Origin: Perkinsus olseni
Lineage: Eukaryota; Perkinsozoa; Perkinsida
Assembly (NCBI GenBank): GCA_013115125.1
Contig: JABANN010000115.1
Location: forward strand, 1-64,000
Length of the DNA: 64,000 nucleotides
Direction of reading: 5' to 3'
Below the pieces are notes generated by a model. The model was not told where the DNA came from, did no database searches, and worked only from the letters and a program-made list of their open reading frames with translations. Below are positions 45,892 to 57,408 of the stretch, piece by piece. Position numbers and translations under genes: made by a program. The first letter of the stretch is position 1; each line of letters opens with the position of its first letter.

Positions 45892-48800
45892 TCACTTCCT
45901 TCTAGTAACCTTGGTAGCCCTCCAGCCTGAACAGCAGCAGCAGTCCCCACGATGGCTGCCTGCCGCAGGGAGGCCGGTCCTACCCCGACGGGATTGCTGG
46001 TCGGCGGTCTGCCGTTGCCCTACTGGACTCCTTGCCTTGGACAGACTCCTTACACCGAGAGCCTGTGCGAATCGAGTGATATCAGTGGTGACCTGAAGGG
46101 AACGCGAAGTCTTATCCGGCAAGGGCGATCGGACCCCACCTCCTGGACGCGGCCCGAGAACTGCCGCATGAGCAGCTCTGCCATGCCGGGCTCCTCGAAA
46201 ATTATGTTCACCTTCTTGCCATCTAGAGTCTCGCCCCAGATGTTCTTCTCGCCGGACCTGCACAGAGGAAAGCTAAGAGTTCAGCAAGGTGGTCTGACCG
46301 AGGATCCCTACCGTAGGCTGTCGTAAAGGATGTGCATCTCATGCCAGTTAGCGCGCTCCTTCGGAGTAGGGTCAACCGCCCCTACGCGGCTCACCACCTC
46401 CGACCCAAGCCGCGTTACCCGGACATTGAGGTGATGCGGTAACACAGCCGAGGGACCTAAGAGCAGCGTTGGTGACCACGAGGGGCGGGCGTAGTTTCTG
46501 ACCTTCAGCTGGAGCATTGGCGAGTGGCAGAACCTAAGACGGGGACCAAGTACAAGCGCGCCGAAGCGTTGAGAGCTCACTGGTTTGGGCGTGTATCCTC
46601 CCCAGATCACAGAGAGCATCTGGGCATCCCGGAAGGTGTTGCAGATGATGTTGCCCTTGATAACATCGGGTGAATCTGGGGAAATGTGGTACGACGAAAC
46701 GCTAGAGATTAGCAGAACTCACTAAAGCCCTCATGGCAGCCAACACGGACCCTCCACTTGCCGTCTCCCCCTCTACTCGATACAGGACTCGAGCTCACCG
46801 CGTCGCAGGTCAAGCGGCGCAGAAGGCTTGCCTGGTCCTGGGCGGCGCGTATCTGTTGACAGTGTTTGTGCCTGGATCAACCTCGTCACAGTCCTACTGT
46901 GAGCATCCTCCCAGCGGTCTTGAGGTCGAGGAGGTCATCGGCGATGCCGGGAGTAGCTTCCCGTTGGAGCTGAGCACAGCTTCCGAACGGCACCTGCATA
47001 CCATCGTACTAACCGAGCGCTCGGGTGGGATGTCCTACCAGAGGCTCGCCGGGTGGAGGGGTCATCACTTGAGGAGCGCTGCCGCTGCTGCTGGAGGACT
47101 GAGACCGAGAGGGCTGAGAGGTGACCACACCTTCTGAGAACTCACCGAAGATCCCCAGCCGAAGTGAGCGAAATTGAACCAGCCTCCGCTGGTGCTGCTC
47201 GACACAGGAGCTGGCGTGGTAGCCGGCGGGGCGGTAGTGGTCGTGGTCGTTGGCGCGGTCGTAGCCTCCTGAAAGCGACAGGATGGTCGAAAAGTGCTGG
47301 CCCCAACGCGGGCCTTACTGATGATGAAGAGGCCCCCCAACTGAAGTGGAAGAGCCCAGCCTGGTGGGTGTACTGCCTGCCTTGGGCCGGGGGTGGGGCG
47401 GATGTGGTGGGCGGCATCGGCGGCATCTTAGCCTACACCAAACACATCACCAAGTGGGCCCTGGCGGCACGATCCTACTGGTCTGTATCCGCCCCAGAGG
47501 ATCGACAGGAACTCTGCGTCCCAGTAGGTACCGCAGACGATACGGTAGGTCACGCCAACGTCCCAACCTGACAGCATTGTGAGCAACACTCGACCGAATC
47601 GGTAACCAGCCTTCCCACCTTGGGCGTCGTGGCACTTGGTCCGGATCTGCCACTTGCCGCTCCCCTCCCACTCAGTCGGCTGCCCCTGTACTCCGTCACA
47701 GGACAATGAAACGGCATCCGGGAAGCCGAAAGGGGTGAGCTGAGCGAGCGATGAAGGAATGCCTCGGAATCTTTCCTGTAGCGTTACCTTCATTATCCGG
47801 CCGGGGTCCATCGCCAAGTCCATGATCTCATCCAACTCAGCAGCCACTGCGAACTCCGGCTGAGCTGCTGTACAGCTGGGGTACCGAGTCTAAGCGAGAG
47901 CACACTTGATCGGTCGCCAGAGGAGATGGAAAGCAGCTCACATGCGGACGAGGAGGCGGAGGAGCGGTGCCCGTCGGCAGTGGCTTCGGCGGCGCCAACT
48001 TTTCGCTGGCTGAAGCCTGGGTTGAGCCAGAAGTCTGAATTTGAGATGCATGTCACGGCTCCGGAGTTACCGCACTTACCATCCACCCGAACTGCGGGAA
48101 CCCGCTCCACCAGCCAGCACTCTGTGTGGGGGCCTGTGTGGTTGTGGTTGTCGTCGTCGTAGTGGTGGTGGTGGTTGAACTGGTCGTAGGTGGTAGTTCC
48201 TGAGGCAAACCCAGTCAGTAGAACGCAGTATGAGTACCAATATCGACCGAGGCCGCCACGCCGACTGGAGCGTGCTGCAACGGGCCCTCTCTCTGTGGGC
48301 GAAGCGACCCACCACTGGAGACTTACCGGCTGATAACCTCCCCAGAGTATTGCAAACATCTCCGCCTCCCAATAGGATCCGCAGATCACGTTGCCGTCAC
48401 CAGAACTCTCGGGATCTGAACCAGACAAGAAATCACCAGGGCGGCCGCCATCATCAGCCCGTCCTCACGGTCATAGTCTTCGCAGTTCACCGGGACATAC
48501 CACTGCCCCTGCCACGCCGTGGGGTTCAGCTTCACTCTGTCGCAGAACAGCGAGTGCGCCCTGCGCAGCCCAGCCGGTAGAACCTGGAGCACGGATGAAG
48601 GCCGCGATGCGTAGCACCTCCCATACCTTGAGCTCTCGACCTGACGCCAGAGCATCGACCAGAGTATCGTAGGATGGTGCCATCGAGAACATTCCGCCAG
48701 ACTGCATCCTCGTACAGCTGCCGAAACGACCCTGAGAAGCGAGGCGATTCCCCGAGGTTTCCAGTCAAAGCGCCCTCGCCTTGGTCGTAGTAGTCCTCGT

Positions 48801-51800
48801 AGTTGTGGTAGTGGTGGGCGTGGTAGTACTAGTCGTAGGTCGAGGAGCCTGTGAAGAGGAAATAATCACGACAAGGGGATGGTGTCAATTTACCACCGCC
48901 TGGGAGTGAGCTCCGAATCCTGAGTAGTAGTAATACCAAGACCGTTGGTGGGCCCTCGCAGCAGTTGTCGATTTTGTGGTCGTTGTAGTGGTAGTGGTGG
49001 TCGAAGTGATCGTTGTCGGCTAACACCATCAAGTGAACTCACCGCCAAGCCTAGGGGACCTACGGGTCTGTATCCGCCCCAGTGTATGGCAAGGAGCTGG
49101 GCATCATAGTAAGCCGCACAGTAGATCCTCCCCTGGCTGACGAAGCCTTGCCCTAACAAAGCACACCTTGAAACCACCAAAAGAACCGCAGAAATGCCAC
49201 TCACCTTCAGAGTCACCGCACTTCACCGGAACAGACCACTGCTCCCCTCCCCCTCCTCCTCCGCCAACAGCATAGTCCTTCCTCGGCAGCTCCATGACTT
49301 GCTCACAGGTGAGGGACAGGATACCCTCCGCGTAGAAGGGCCGCACCTGCGCCGGCGGCTCCCCCACAAGCATGGTCTCTTTGAGCCCACCTGGAGCCGC
49401 CGCCCATAAGGCAGGATATCGAGGACCTCATCCACTTGCCCGCCGTCGGACCAGTCAGGCCGCATGGTCTCGCAAGTAGGGTACCAAGTCTGAAGACGGC
49501 GCTGCGTGAGCCACAAGCGCGGCGCAACTCACTCTGGGCTTCCTAGTAGTAGTCGTGGTAGTGGTGGTCGTTGTAGTGCTAGTGGTAGTAGGGCGGGGCT
49601 GAGAAACAGCAAGTCCTTAGATGACGTGTCATGGGGCTCACCGTGGGAGGGTGGTTCCAAGTGTAACTTCCAGCAGCATGTACCATCCACCAGGCCGACT
49701 GCTGCCTGTGAACCCTCGGGGCCTGGGTTGTGGTGGTTGTAGTGGTAGGAGGAGGCTCTGTGGGTGGGGCGCTCTGAAGCGGCAACAATCTCGTGAGACC
49801 GAACCCATAGAGTAAAATCGCGGACGGAGAAGCGGTGACCGCTAGGCTATTCTCAGTAGCAATTTTTTTCGATAGAAAAGCAGCCGACGACGGTACTAGG
49901 GTCGGTTGTCAACCCCTCCAGGCACCACTCGACAGCCCCGATACGAGCGCGTTAATCCCATCACAAAAAACCTTTGAACTTGTAATGGCCCCTGCTGTCG
50001 TGACGCGTACCAAACTCCACCAAACTCACCGCCTCATAGCCTCCCCACATAACCGCCAGGAGCTGAGCATCCCAATAGGAGCCACAAACTATCCCCTCCT
50101 CCTCAACATGAGCATACACCCTCGAGGATGCAGCCATGTAGCAGCTTGCAGAGACGCGGTAACGGCCATCTCCCTCCTTGGCAGGAGGGGCTCGGACTGG
50201 GTCGCAGGCCATGGTCCGAGCCTGACCTCCCTTCTCTCCCCAGGGCGACACCTGCAGGCACAAGTCCGCCGTCGAGAACTGGGCCGAGAGTTTCACTCAC
50301 GGATAGGCCGCGGTTGTCGAAGAGGAAGTTGGCGATGTGCTGAGGCATGTGGTTCGGGCCGGACAGGGGAATCATCTCCTGGCAGCTTCCAAGGAACGAC
50401 TGACGAGAGCAACGATCGCCGAAGCGCTGCATATCACTTCGCACCCTCTGAGTGGTGGTAGTGGTCGTCGGGGTGGTGGTCGTGGTAGTAGTCGTCGTAG
50501 TGGTCGTGACGACCTGAGGCAGGTATCTTACAGAAGGCTGCGCGGCAAGGGTAACCTACTGTTGTGAACCCTGACCAGGCGAAGTGCTTGAACTGGTACC
50601 ACCACGAGCGCGTCGTCGGGGCCGGCGTTGTGGTAGTGGTTGTTGGCGTGGTCGTTGTAGTCGTGGAGGCCCTTACCTCCTCCTTATGGTACATCACAAC
50701 ATGCTGGAACCATCCCGAGGAGTGCGAGGACCTCGCCCCGCTGGGAACTGGGCCGGCCCCCACCCCGCCCTGAGGGACCGATAGAGGAGGAGAAACCAGT
50801 AACACAGGCTTACTTGGAAGCCGCCCCAGGCCCTCGCCAAGACCTCAGCATCACCGCGATTGCCGCATACCACAACTCCCCCACCCGATCGGCCGTGACC
50901 TAGCAGAATTCCATACCGCAAATCTCCCAAATCTCCTTCAGACCCACCATCATAATCCCGACAGTCCACACGGACCAGCCAGGTAGCTCCCTTGCCCTCC
51001 GGAGGCACCTCTACTGGCTGGCACCTCAACTGCAGTGGATGTATCATCTGTGGTGGGAGGACCTGCTTCAGGAAACTCAGTCCCACACAATACTAAGCCT
51101 CGGTTCTACTGTGAGTTCCCGCTTTCGATCGTCGAAGTCGATGATATCATCTGCCTGTCCCTTCGAAAAGTCCGCTATGAGTTTGTTGCAGGACTGAAGA
51201 AGGACTACAGGTGGGAGCCCACCAACACTCACTAAGAGCAATGAGAGAGCAACTTGCTGCTGTCCCTTAGCGAGTTTCGATCAGCATATTGAAATATACA
51301 ACGACGCCATTTACGGGTGAACCGCCCACGCTCTCCTCTCACCTCCGCTGCCGGTAGACCGGCCGACGGCTGCGATTTCGCCCCCTGAGAGACAGAGAGG
51401 GTGAGCTAAATAAGATCGTCTCCATCCTTACGGTGGCGTGGTGGCCCCAGGAGCCTCCAGCGTAGGTGTACCACGACCCGCTGCTGCTGGCTTCCACCCC
51501 ATCCGGTAACCGCATGCCGTTACCAACCATACCAGGGAGTGAATATGGGCCAGGGACCCAAGAGGGATCCTGGACAAAAAGCAGGCTCCGAGGATCGAAC
51601 CCGGGACCTCGCTAGCTCACATCGAAGCCGCCCCACAGCTTGGCGAGTGTCCTAGCCTCGTACTCCGAGTCGCACCGAATCTTCCCCTCCACTGTCTCGA
51701 CGCCACCGATGCCAATGATGTTGCACTTCACCGGAATGAGCCAGTCGTTTAGGTCAGCCCGGTGCTTCGGTCGCGTGACCACCTCCTCGCAAGCTGCTAC

Positions 51801-54562
51801 TTCGGGCTCTCCTTTGTACTGGCGTCGAACCTGCCCTGCCAGAGTCAGGCCCACCCGATGAGGAAGACTGACCTTAAACCTCCTCCCCGAGGTATCAAAG
51901 GCGGTGATCTTGCCGTATTTATAGCTGTGGCGCGGGCGAAACTCCCGACAGGTACCAAAGCCAGCCTGAGCACCATCCAATGCTCGACCGCCGCGCCGAA
52001 TGGCAGCAGTCTATTACTTCATCAGTGGGCACGAACGAACCGCCACTCCCCTCAGAAGGAGATGGGCCGAACGCTTCCTCAGACTAACATTCGACCGTTA
52101 GGCATGGTTATCGCACTGCGGCAATTCTTACCTCTGTACTATGCTCTTCTTCTGACGAGTCGAGCAGGCCCTCTTCCTCACCCTCCTCGACCGCAGCGGT
52201 GTCGGCCTCTTGCTCATCACTACTGTGTGCTTCATCATCGAAGGAGGTCTGACCGATGGGAGCCGTGACGAAGGACCCCGACTGCGGCAGGGGCTGCTTA
52301 TGACTTTCCACCCACCTTGTAGCGGTCGACCCTATTATCCTCCGAAAAATGCCTCACCTCGGGCTCCCCGTGACCAGAGCTCTCCTACAGGACCACCATC
52401 GCTGGAAAGGCGATCGCTCGAAAGACTCACCTCATCTCCCGGAGAGAACCCCTCCCCGATTCCCGATGAGAGTCTCGCGAGATGGTGAACCTGAGGTCTT
52501 CCATACTACGGCTACAGAGCCCACGCTACGAATTCCTCGACGAATCATCGTTGGCATATAGCTGCCATGCCGGCCCCAAGAGAACCCTCACGTCCTGGCC
52601 GGTGGTTACCTCATCTGCGTCCTCAAAACTCGGCAGGTCCTCTGGGACACCGTCCTCCTCCTCATCCTCTTGATCGCCGCTATCGCTGTTATAGCCTCGC
52701 AGCGAGGAAGCCTCAGGCTCGGTAGCAGCTACCTCGGGCGCCTGATTGAGAAGAAACATGAGAGCCCCCTCGAGACCTCCGCAGGACGACCAGACGCTCA
52801 TTGCGCCAGCAACTGGCAACAATCACAACGGACCGCAATGACCGGGGAATGGCTGGCGACCCATCGGCAATTGACGAAAAAAGGCGATCGAAGTTGGAGC
52901 CGACATCAAAGCTCCACCAGGCAGGACAACCTCGGCAGCGGCAGCACGAACCAGTCTACCTCGTCGTCGTAACGCGGACTCTCTCCTAAAGAATCTTCCA
53001 GCTCATCTTCGTCACTATCCAGGGCTCGTTCGCCATGGCCATCCTCCTCGGAATTGACCAGCCCGTCAGCGGCAGGGAAGGTCGGTGGCAGCGGCGCCTG
53101 ATGAGCCGTATAGTCGACAACCATGACTGTCGCCTTCCCCAAGGTGGCTCACCTCAGGATACTTCTCCGAAGTGCTTCGCTGAGCCGAAGCCGATGAGGG
53201 CTGGTCGATAGAGTCACCCTCATCACCCTTTGGCGGAGGAGTGTCCTCGAAGCCCTCAACGCTCGGTCCCTGGCAGAACGGGCTATAATTGAGCGCACGT
53301 TTCCTCCAGTGAGCCCGCATGGCAAGTAAGTGGATCGATACGATAACGAGACGCTCCGGGAGGGGTACTCACACTGCGACCTACTGTACCTCTTCCGAAG
53401 AATCCTCAACAGTATTGGACTCATCCTTCGGCTCCTCTGTACCCTCCTCCTCGTCGTCGTCGTCGCCACCTTCAGTTTCCTCCTCATCCCCCTCCGAGTA
53501 GCCCTCAGTCGCACCGCCTTCACGGTTATCCTCAGAAGTCTGGTTCTTCGAGCCCTCCCCAGCGGCATCCTCATCACCAACCGTATCGTCCTCATCGCCG
53601 CTGCTACTCTCATCAGGAGTATCGTCGGTCGCCTTAATGCTCGTTGGTTCACCCTGCCCATCGGCAGCAGGCTTACTCTCTGAGTCCTCGCCAGTCCCTT
53701 CCTCCTTCCCTGCACCACTAACATCATCCTCGCTCCCCTCGGGCGTCACCACATCTTCGCTATCGCCCGACTCGGTGCTCCCCTCGTCTGGGGTATCGTC
53801 GATCGCCTCAACACCCGCTGGCTCATCCTGCTCATTGTCAGCCATGCTAGTCCCTTCTTTCTCCCTCTCACTTTCGCTGCCATTCTCGTTCCCCTCAGGT
53901 GTCACCTCGCCTTTAGACTCGGTACTCCCCTCGTCGAGCAGCCCACCCGACTCCAGGACTTTCGTTTCGGGAGCTTCATCCGCCACCGCCTCGGACCCGG
54001 AAGTGGAAGCTTCACCGCTGCTGCCATCCGCCGAAGGACCCAGAGCGCTGGTAGCACTGCTATCCTCAGTATTACCCGTCTCCGACTCCAGCCTCGGCGG
54101 AGCGATGCTGCCCCCTGCTGAGCTATCATTACTCGCTCGATAGCTCGACTCGAGTGCAGCACCAGTCCTTCCCTTCTTCAAGGCCTTCACGCTTCCCACT
54201 GCGAAAGGCGCTCCCCAACTCTCAGCGAAGTAAACTGCATCGCCCTGCGCATCAAAGTGCAGGACGAACAGAAACTTTTTCTTCGGCTCCTCTGGCCTCG
54301 CGCACTTAGCGTCTATGAAAGTCCCCCACGGCTTAGAGACAATATCGTCGCAGTAGAAGGTCTCCTGCAGGTCCCAAAGGTTGGCCTTCTGCTCCACGAG
54401 CTTCAACAACCGCACGCCGGCCTTTTCGTCCCGGTAAGCGTGCGTCGCAACGAACTTGTCCCCATCTGAACCGACCCGGACGTACTTCACTGGGCCCGCG
54501 TAGTTTACCTGAGATGATTGGAGGAGATTGCCTTTCCCCGAAAATTGCGCTGTAACGAACAA
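45892..54562 (-). CDS. Giant secreted-type protein: about eight DA-WGGY domains with Thr-rich and acidic linkers
   Basis: Read 5' to 3' on the minus strand: a domain (FVLHFDAQGDAVYFAESWG, about 54.2 kb), then acidic Ser/Glu-rich exons from 54.1 to 52.1 kb with repeats of DDTPDE and VTPEG. Further domain copies end near 51.62, 50.82, 50.03, 49.07, 48.33, 47.47 and 46.59 kb, and a terminal partial one (KKVNIIFEEPGMAELLMRQF) precedes the stop at 45892. The shared ending is [IV]x C x S Y W D A [EQ] x L A x x W G G [YF] x P, for example IVCGSYWDAQLLAVMWGGYE. Earlier in each copy are a Cys near the start, L-x-C, and W-x-VPV-x-C. Thr runs (PTTTTTTT) and aromatic motifs (GWWSGFPQFGW) separate copies. 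Most joins after the signature are phase 0. Whether this is one gene or two or three is not certain, and I could not find the signal peptide exon. Confidence 0.6.
49774..50029 (-). other. Intron with degenerate tRNA-like sequence
   Basis: This intron follows a domain copy and precedes a Thr-rich linker. On the minus strand it contains tagcctagcggtcaccgc, which matches a tRNA D-arm/A-box. About 35 bases later comes gggttcggtctcac, which is close to a B-box. It has no good acceptor stem, so it looks like a decayed tRNA, perhaps of Glu/Asp type. Confidence 0.55.
51570..51620 (-). other. 51-nt intron containing a tRNA T-arm
   Basis: It lies directly after the domain signature (codons ...LWGGFD | DPSW..., phase 0). 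The minus strand reads gtgagctagcgaggtcccgg then gttcgatcctcggagcctgc, then ttttgtccag. CCGGG-TTCGATC-CTCGG pairs with one wobble. A T-run precedes the acceptor. Confidence 0.85.
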
Positions 54563-54805
54563 AATGCAGCATGCAAAATTGAGGCCACTATGCCATCACT
54601 ATGTATAGTGATGAATTTTGATATACATCAACAATTGCAGAGCGATAGGACACTACATTATCCATACAATATCGACCGCCGTTCTCGCGCCACGTGGCAT
54701 AGTGGTCTCACTTTTGTGGATTGCATTTTTTCGTTACAGACTGTATAGCAGTAGTACAACACAGAATATTGCAACTCCCACAGTACAGGGAAGAGTCGTT
54801 CAACT

Positions 54806-55691
54806 CTACGGTAGTGCGCAAGTCAATTCACCAAGAGTATGAGAAGGGAAACCTTGACCAATAGAAGCCATATAAAACCCACCACACCCTACCACTCCAT
54901 CAGCTTCGACAACTTTCGACCTCGTCCTGTTCAGTACCGCCTCCCAATCCTCGCGGACTTGCTGATCATCCGGTATCTCCTTGGTCAGTTCCACCGGCGT
55001 CTTATGCCGATGAACATTCCCCCAGAGCTCCGCGAACTCCACCGCGTCTTCATGCGTCGGAAAGTGGAAGTACACCGAGCGCTTGTCAGCTGCTTTCCCG
55101 CCAGGCTTGGTACATATCGTGGCAGCAATCGTCGAACCTTCCGGTGGCCTTCGTTGCACCATACTGCAGTAGTAGGGCCGGAGAATCTTCTTCGTAAAGG
55201 AGCTCCTTATCTTCACTCGCATCGCTCGACTGGCTCCCCGCTTGAAGGCAGTGAGAACCTCCCACTTCATCGGGTCATCACCGATGTGAGCGTACAACAC
55301 TTTAGTCGCCAGATTCGGCGGGTCCAACTTAGCTCGTACCTGAGCAAGCGAAGACCGCATAATACAGCTTCTACAAGCTATGCATGGGGAATACAGTACA
55401 GATCCATCTAAAAATCGACGTGGCGATACCACATCTTACCCCACTCGTCAAGCTGAGAAGGGCCATCACGAGGGCCCGCAGGCCAGGTGACGTCAGCATT
55501 CACAGGGCCGACCAAATTAGACAAAACAACTTCGCAAGGACAGACGAGTCAGTGGCCGAGGCCGAGCGGCATCCCACTGCATTCGGCCGAGGCTCCGGCG
55601 CGGGTCGAGAAGAACTCCTGGTGATTGACGAACGCCACAGCAACAGATGGAGACATCACACAAGGGACAGCGCGAACACCGTGCATAACAT
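54806..55691 (-). CDS. Secreted single-domain member of the DA-WGGY family
   Basis: A likely signal peptide exon starts at 55691 (MLCTVFALSL...). It is followed by an exon with NLVGPVNADVTWPAGPRDGP and QLDEWGKMWYRHVDF. The main exon (about 54806-55400) has the domain: VLYAHIGDDPMKWEVLTAF, YYCSMVQRRPPEGSTIAATI and SVYFHFPTHEDAVEFAELWG, where the usual Cys and WGGY are partly lost. A frame continues to the stop at 54806. Exact exon borders in the 5' part are uncertain. Confidence 0.5.
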
Positions 55692-55855
55692 TAACGCACG
55701 CTACCACTTGAACGTGTAAGAGGCCTGCTCGGTAATGCCACAGAGAGCTTTGTGGACGGGCCGCTATGAGAGGCCGAGCCTGGGTTACACCAGACACTCC
55801 TTAGCGGAAAATCCCCCCTGGGAGTTGCCAGAGTCTTCCAGCGCACCGTCGGCTT

Positions 55856-56215
55856 TTACCACTCAACGCCGACCTTCGGGCGCGCCGCCGGTAGCGCTGA
55901 AACCTGAGACATAGCGAGACTGAGTAACGGCAATGGCAGCAGTCTGAGACTCACCTCCTCGGAAACATCTCTTTTCGAATAAGGCAGGACCAGCTTAGGA
56001 GGAGCCGAACTTCCCGCCGGTAGAGGCCCTCCCCACTTTCCTTCAAATTTGTGCGCATCCTCTACGGTCTCAAAGTGGAAGGTCAGTGTAACCGCATCCC
56101 GGGCAGCCCATCCCTCCGGTATGCACCGGGCCGTGACCAGCCCGCCCACCTCAAGGCTAACGTCAACACAGGTGTAATCTTCCCTTACGTCCCACAGCCA
56201 AGGACGGTGTCTCAC
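55856..56215 (-). CDS. Fragment of another DA-WGG domain protein
   Basis: The clear part reads YTCVDVSLEVGGLVTARCIP and VTLTFHFETVEDAHKFEGKW followed by GG, matching the shared domain signature. A polar tail runs to the TAA at 55856. Upstream, a frame near 56560-56700 (ATDVPVDAVGRQKRKNWEEL) ends at a good donor and probably belongs to this or a neighbouring gene; I could not join it confidently. Confidence 0.45.
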   Translation of the reverse strand: MRHRPWLWDVREDYTCVDVSLEVGGLVTARCIPEGWAARDAVTLTFHFETVEDAHKFEGKWGGPLPAGSSAPPKLVLPYSKRDVSEEVSLRLLPLPLLSLAMSQVSALPAARPKVGVEW

Positions 56216-57195
56216 CAGCCGAGCTATCCGCGTGTTTGCTAAGCGGTATGCTCGGGTGAGGATAAAGATATCTTTTGAAGCTCAAATTGTCACGTACTTG
56301 ACGGTTGAACCGAGATTAATCTGAAATGGTTTTTGGTGAAACCACAGTCCCGAAAATTGATTCAATACCAGAATTTCCGTAACTCAATGGGAACCGACAA
56401 GTACCACGAAATCTTACAACGCATAGCGAATGCCAGATCCAGAGCAGCGAGTCATGGTGCTCTGCTGCAGTTGGAGGAGTCGCCTCACGCCACTGGTCAG
56501 CATATTACAGAGATGAGAGAGCAAGCCGACGGAGCGATGCGAAACAGACGCATCTCACCTCATCATTGGCCTCAGCAAATTTGACCCTATTTTCCTCGAG
56601 GAGCTCCTCCCAGTTTTTCCGCTTTTGCCTCCCTACCGCGTCGACTGGCACGTCAGTTGCCAACGCCCAAGGAGTGTGGAAATTGCGGTAATCACCCCAG
56701 ACATTTTGCGAAGGTCATCTCCTCCACGTGGTTAATAAAATAGAACAAAATAGAACCCTAGCGTGCTCTTCAACAGCAAGCCTTGGTCGGGCGAACTGCA
56801 TGCTGCTTCAACCACGGTCTCTTCGGGGACCGGGGCTGCCAGGACCTCCTTCAGGGGCCTCCTTCGGACCTCCTTCGTGCTCTTCAGGGGCGCAGGAGAG
56901 AGTGAGCCTCTCAGCCGATGCTGAGGCGTGCCTCGTGCTCCATCTCGTCAACACGACAAAGCGGCTCTGCAGACGCCGGAGGAGCCCAGTCGGGCGAATA
57001 GCGCTTCGCTGCCAAGGTTGGGGGGGCTCCAATGGGAGACGCTCCGGACTGCCAGGCCGAGACGAGGCCGAGGACCTTCCCAGGGCCCCTCCGGACTGAG
57101 CCGCCACCATCAGCCACCACGATGATGTTTAGCATGCCCAAAAGCGAAAGTGGCCCGGCAACAGCGTCGAGAACTACAGGGTGCGTCTCTCAAAT

Positions 57196-57257
57196 TTCAG
57201 GAGCGCTCCCAGAATGAAACTTAACGAGTAGAAGACGACCCTGCGAGCGCTCCTGAA
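57196..57257. repeat. 13-bp inverted repeat containing palindromic cores
   Basis: TTCAGGAGCGCTC at 57196-57208 and its exact reverse complement at 57245-57257, 36 bp apart. Each arm contains the palindrome GAGCGCTC. Confidence 0.85.
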
Positions 57258-57408
57258 GCTCAGGACAGGCCTATTGAACACCCGGGCATCTTCGCACTGT
57301 GATTGACAGTAACGCAAGGACCTGCGTGTACTCGAACATCGTCTTGAACATGCATGGAGACACATAAAATATTGTAATGGTAGTAAACTTCTAATGCCAT
57401 GCTCGTTT

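Noticed and set aside
50434-50805. Val/Gly-rich and Asp/His-rich frames at the Thr-linkers
   Set aside because: Complement or shifted frames of the (ACN)n Thr codon runs.
53149-53727. 192-codon Arg-rich minus-strand frame
   Set aside because: Shadow of the acidic Ser/Glu-rich exon in the neighbouring frame.
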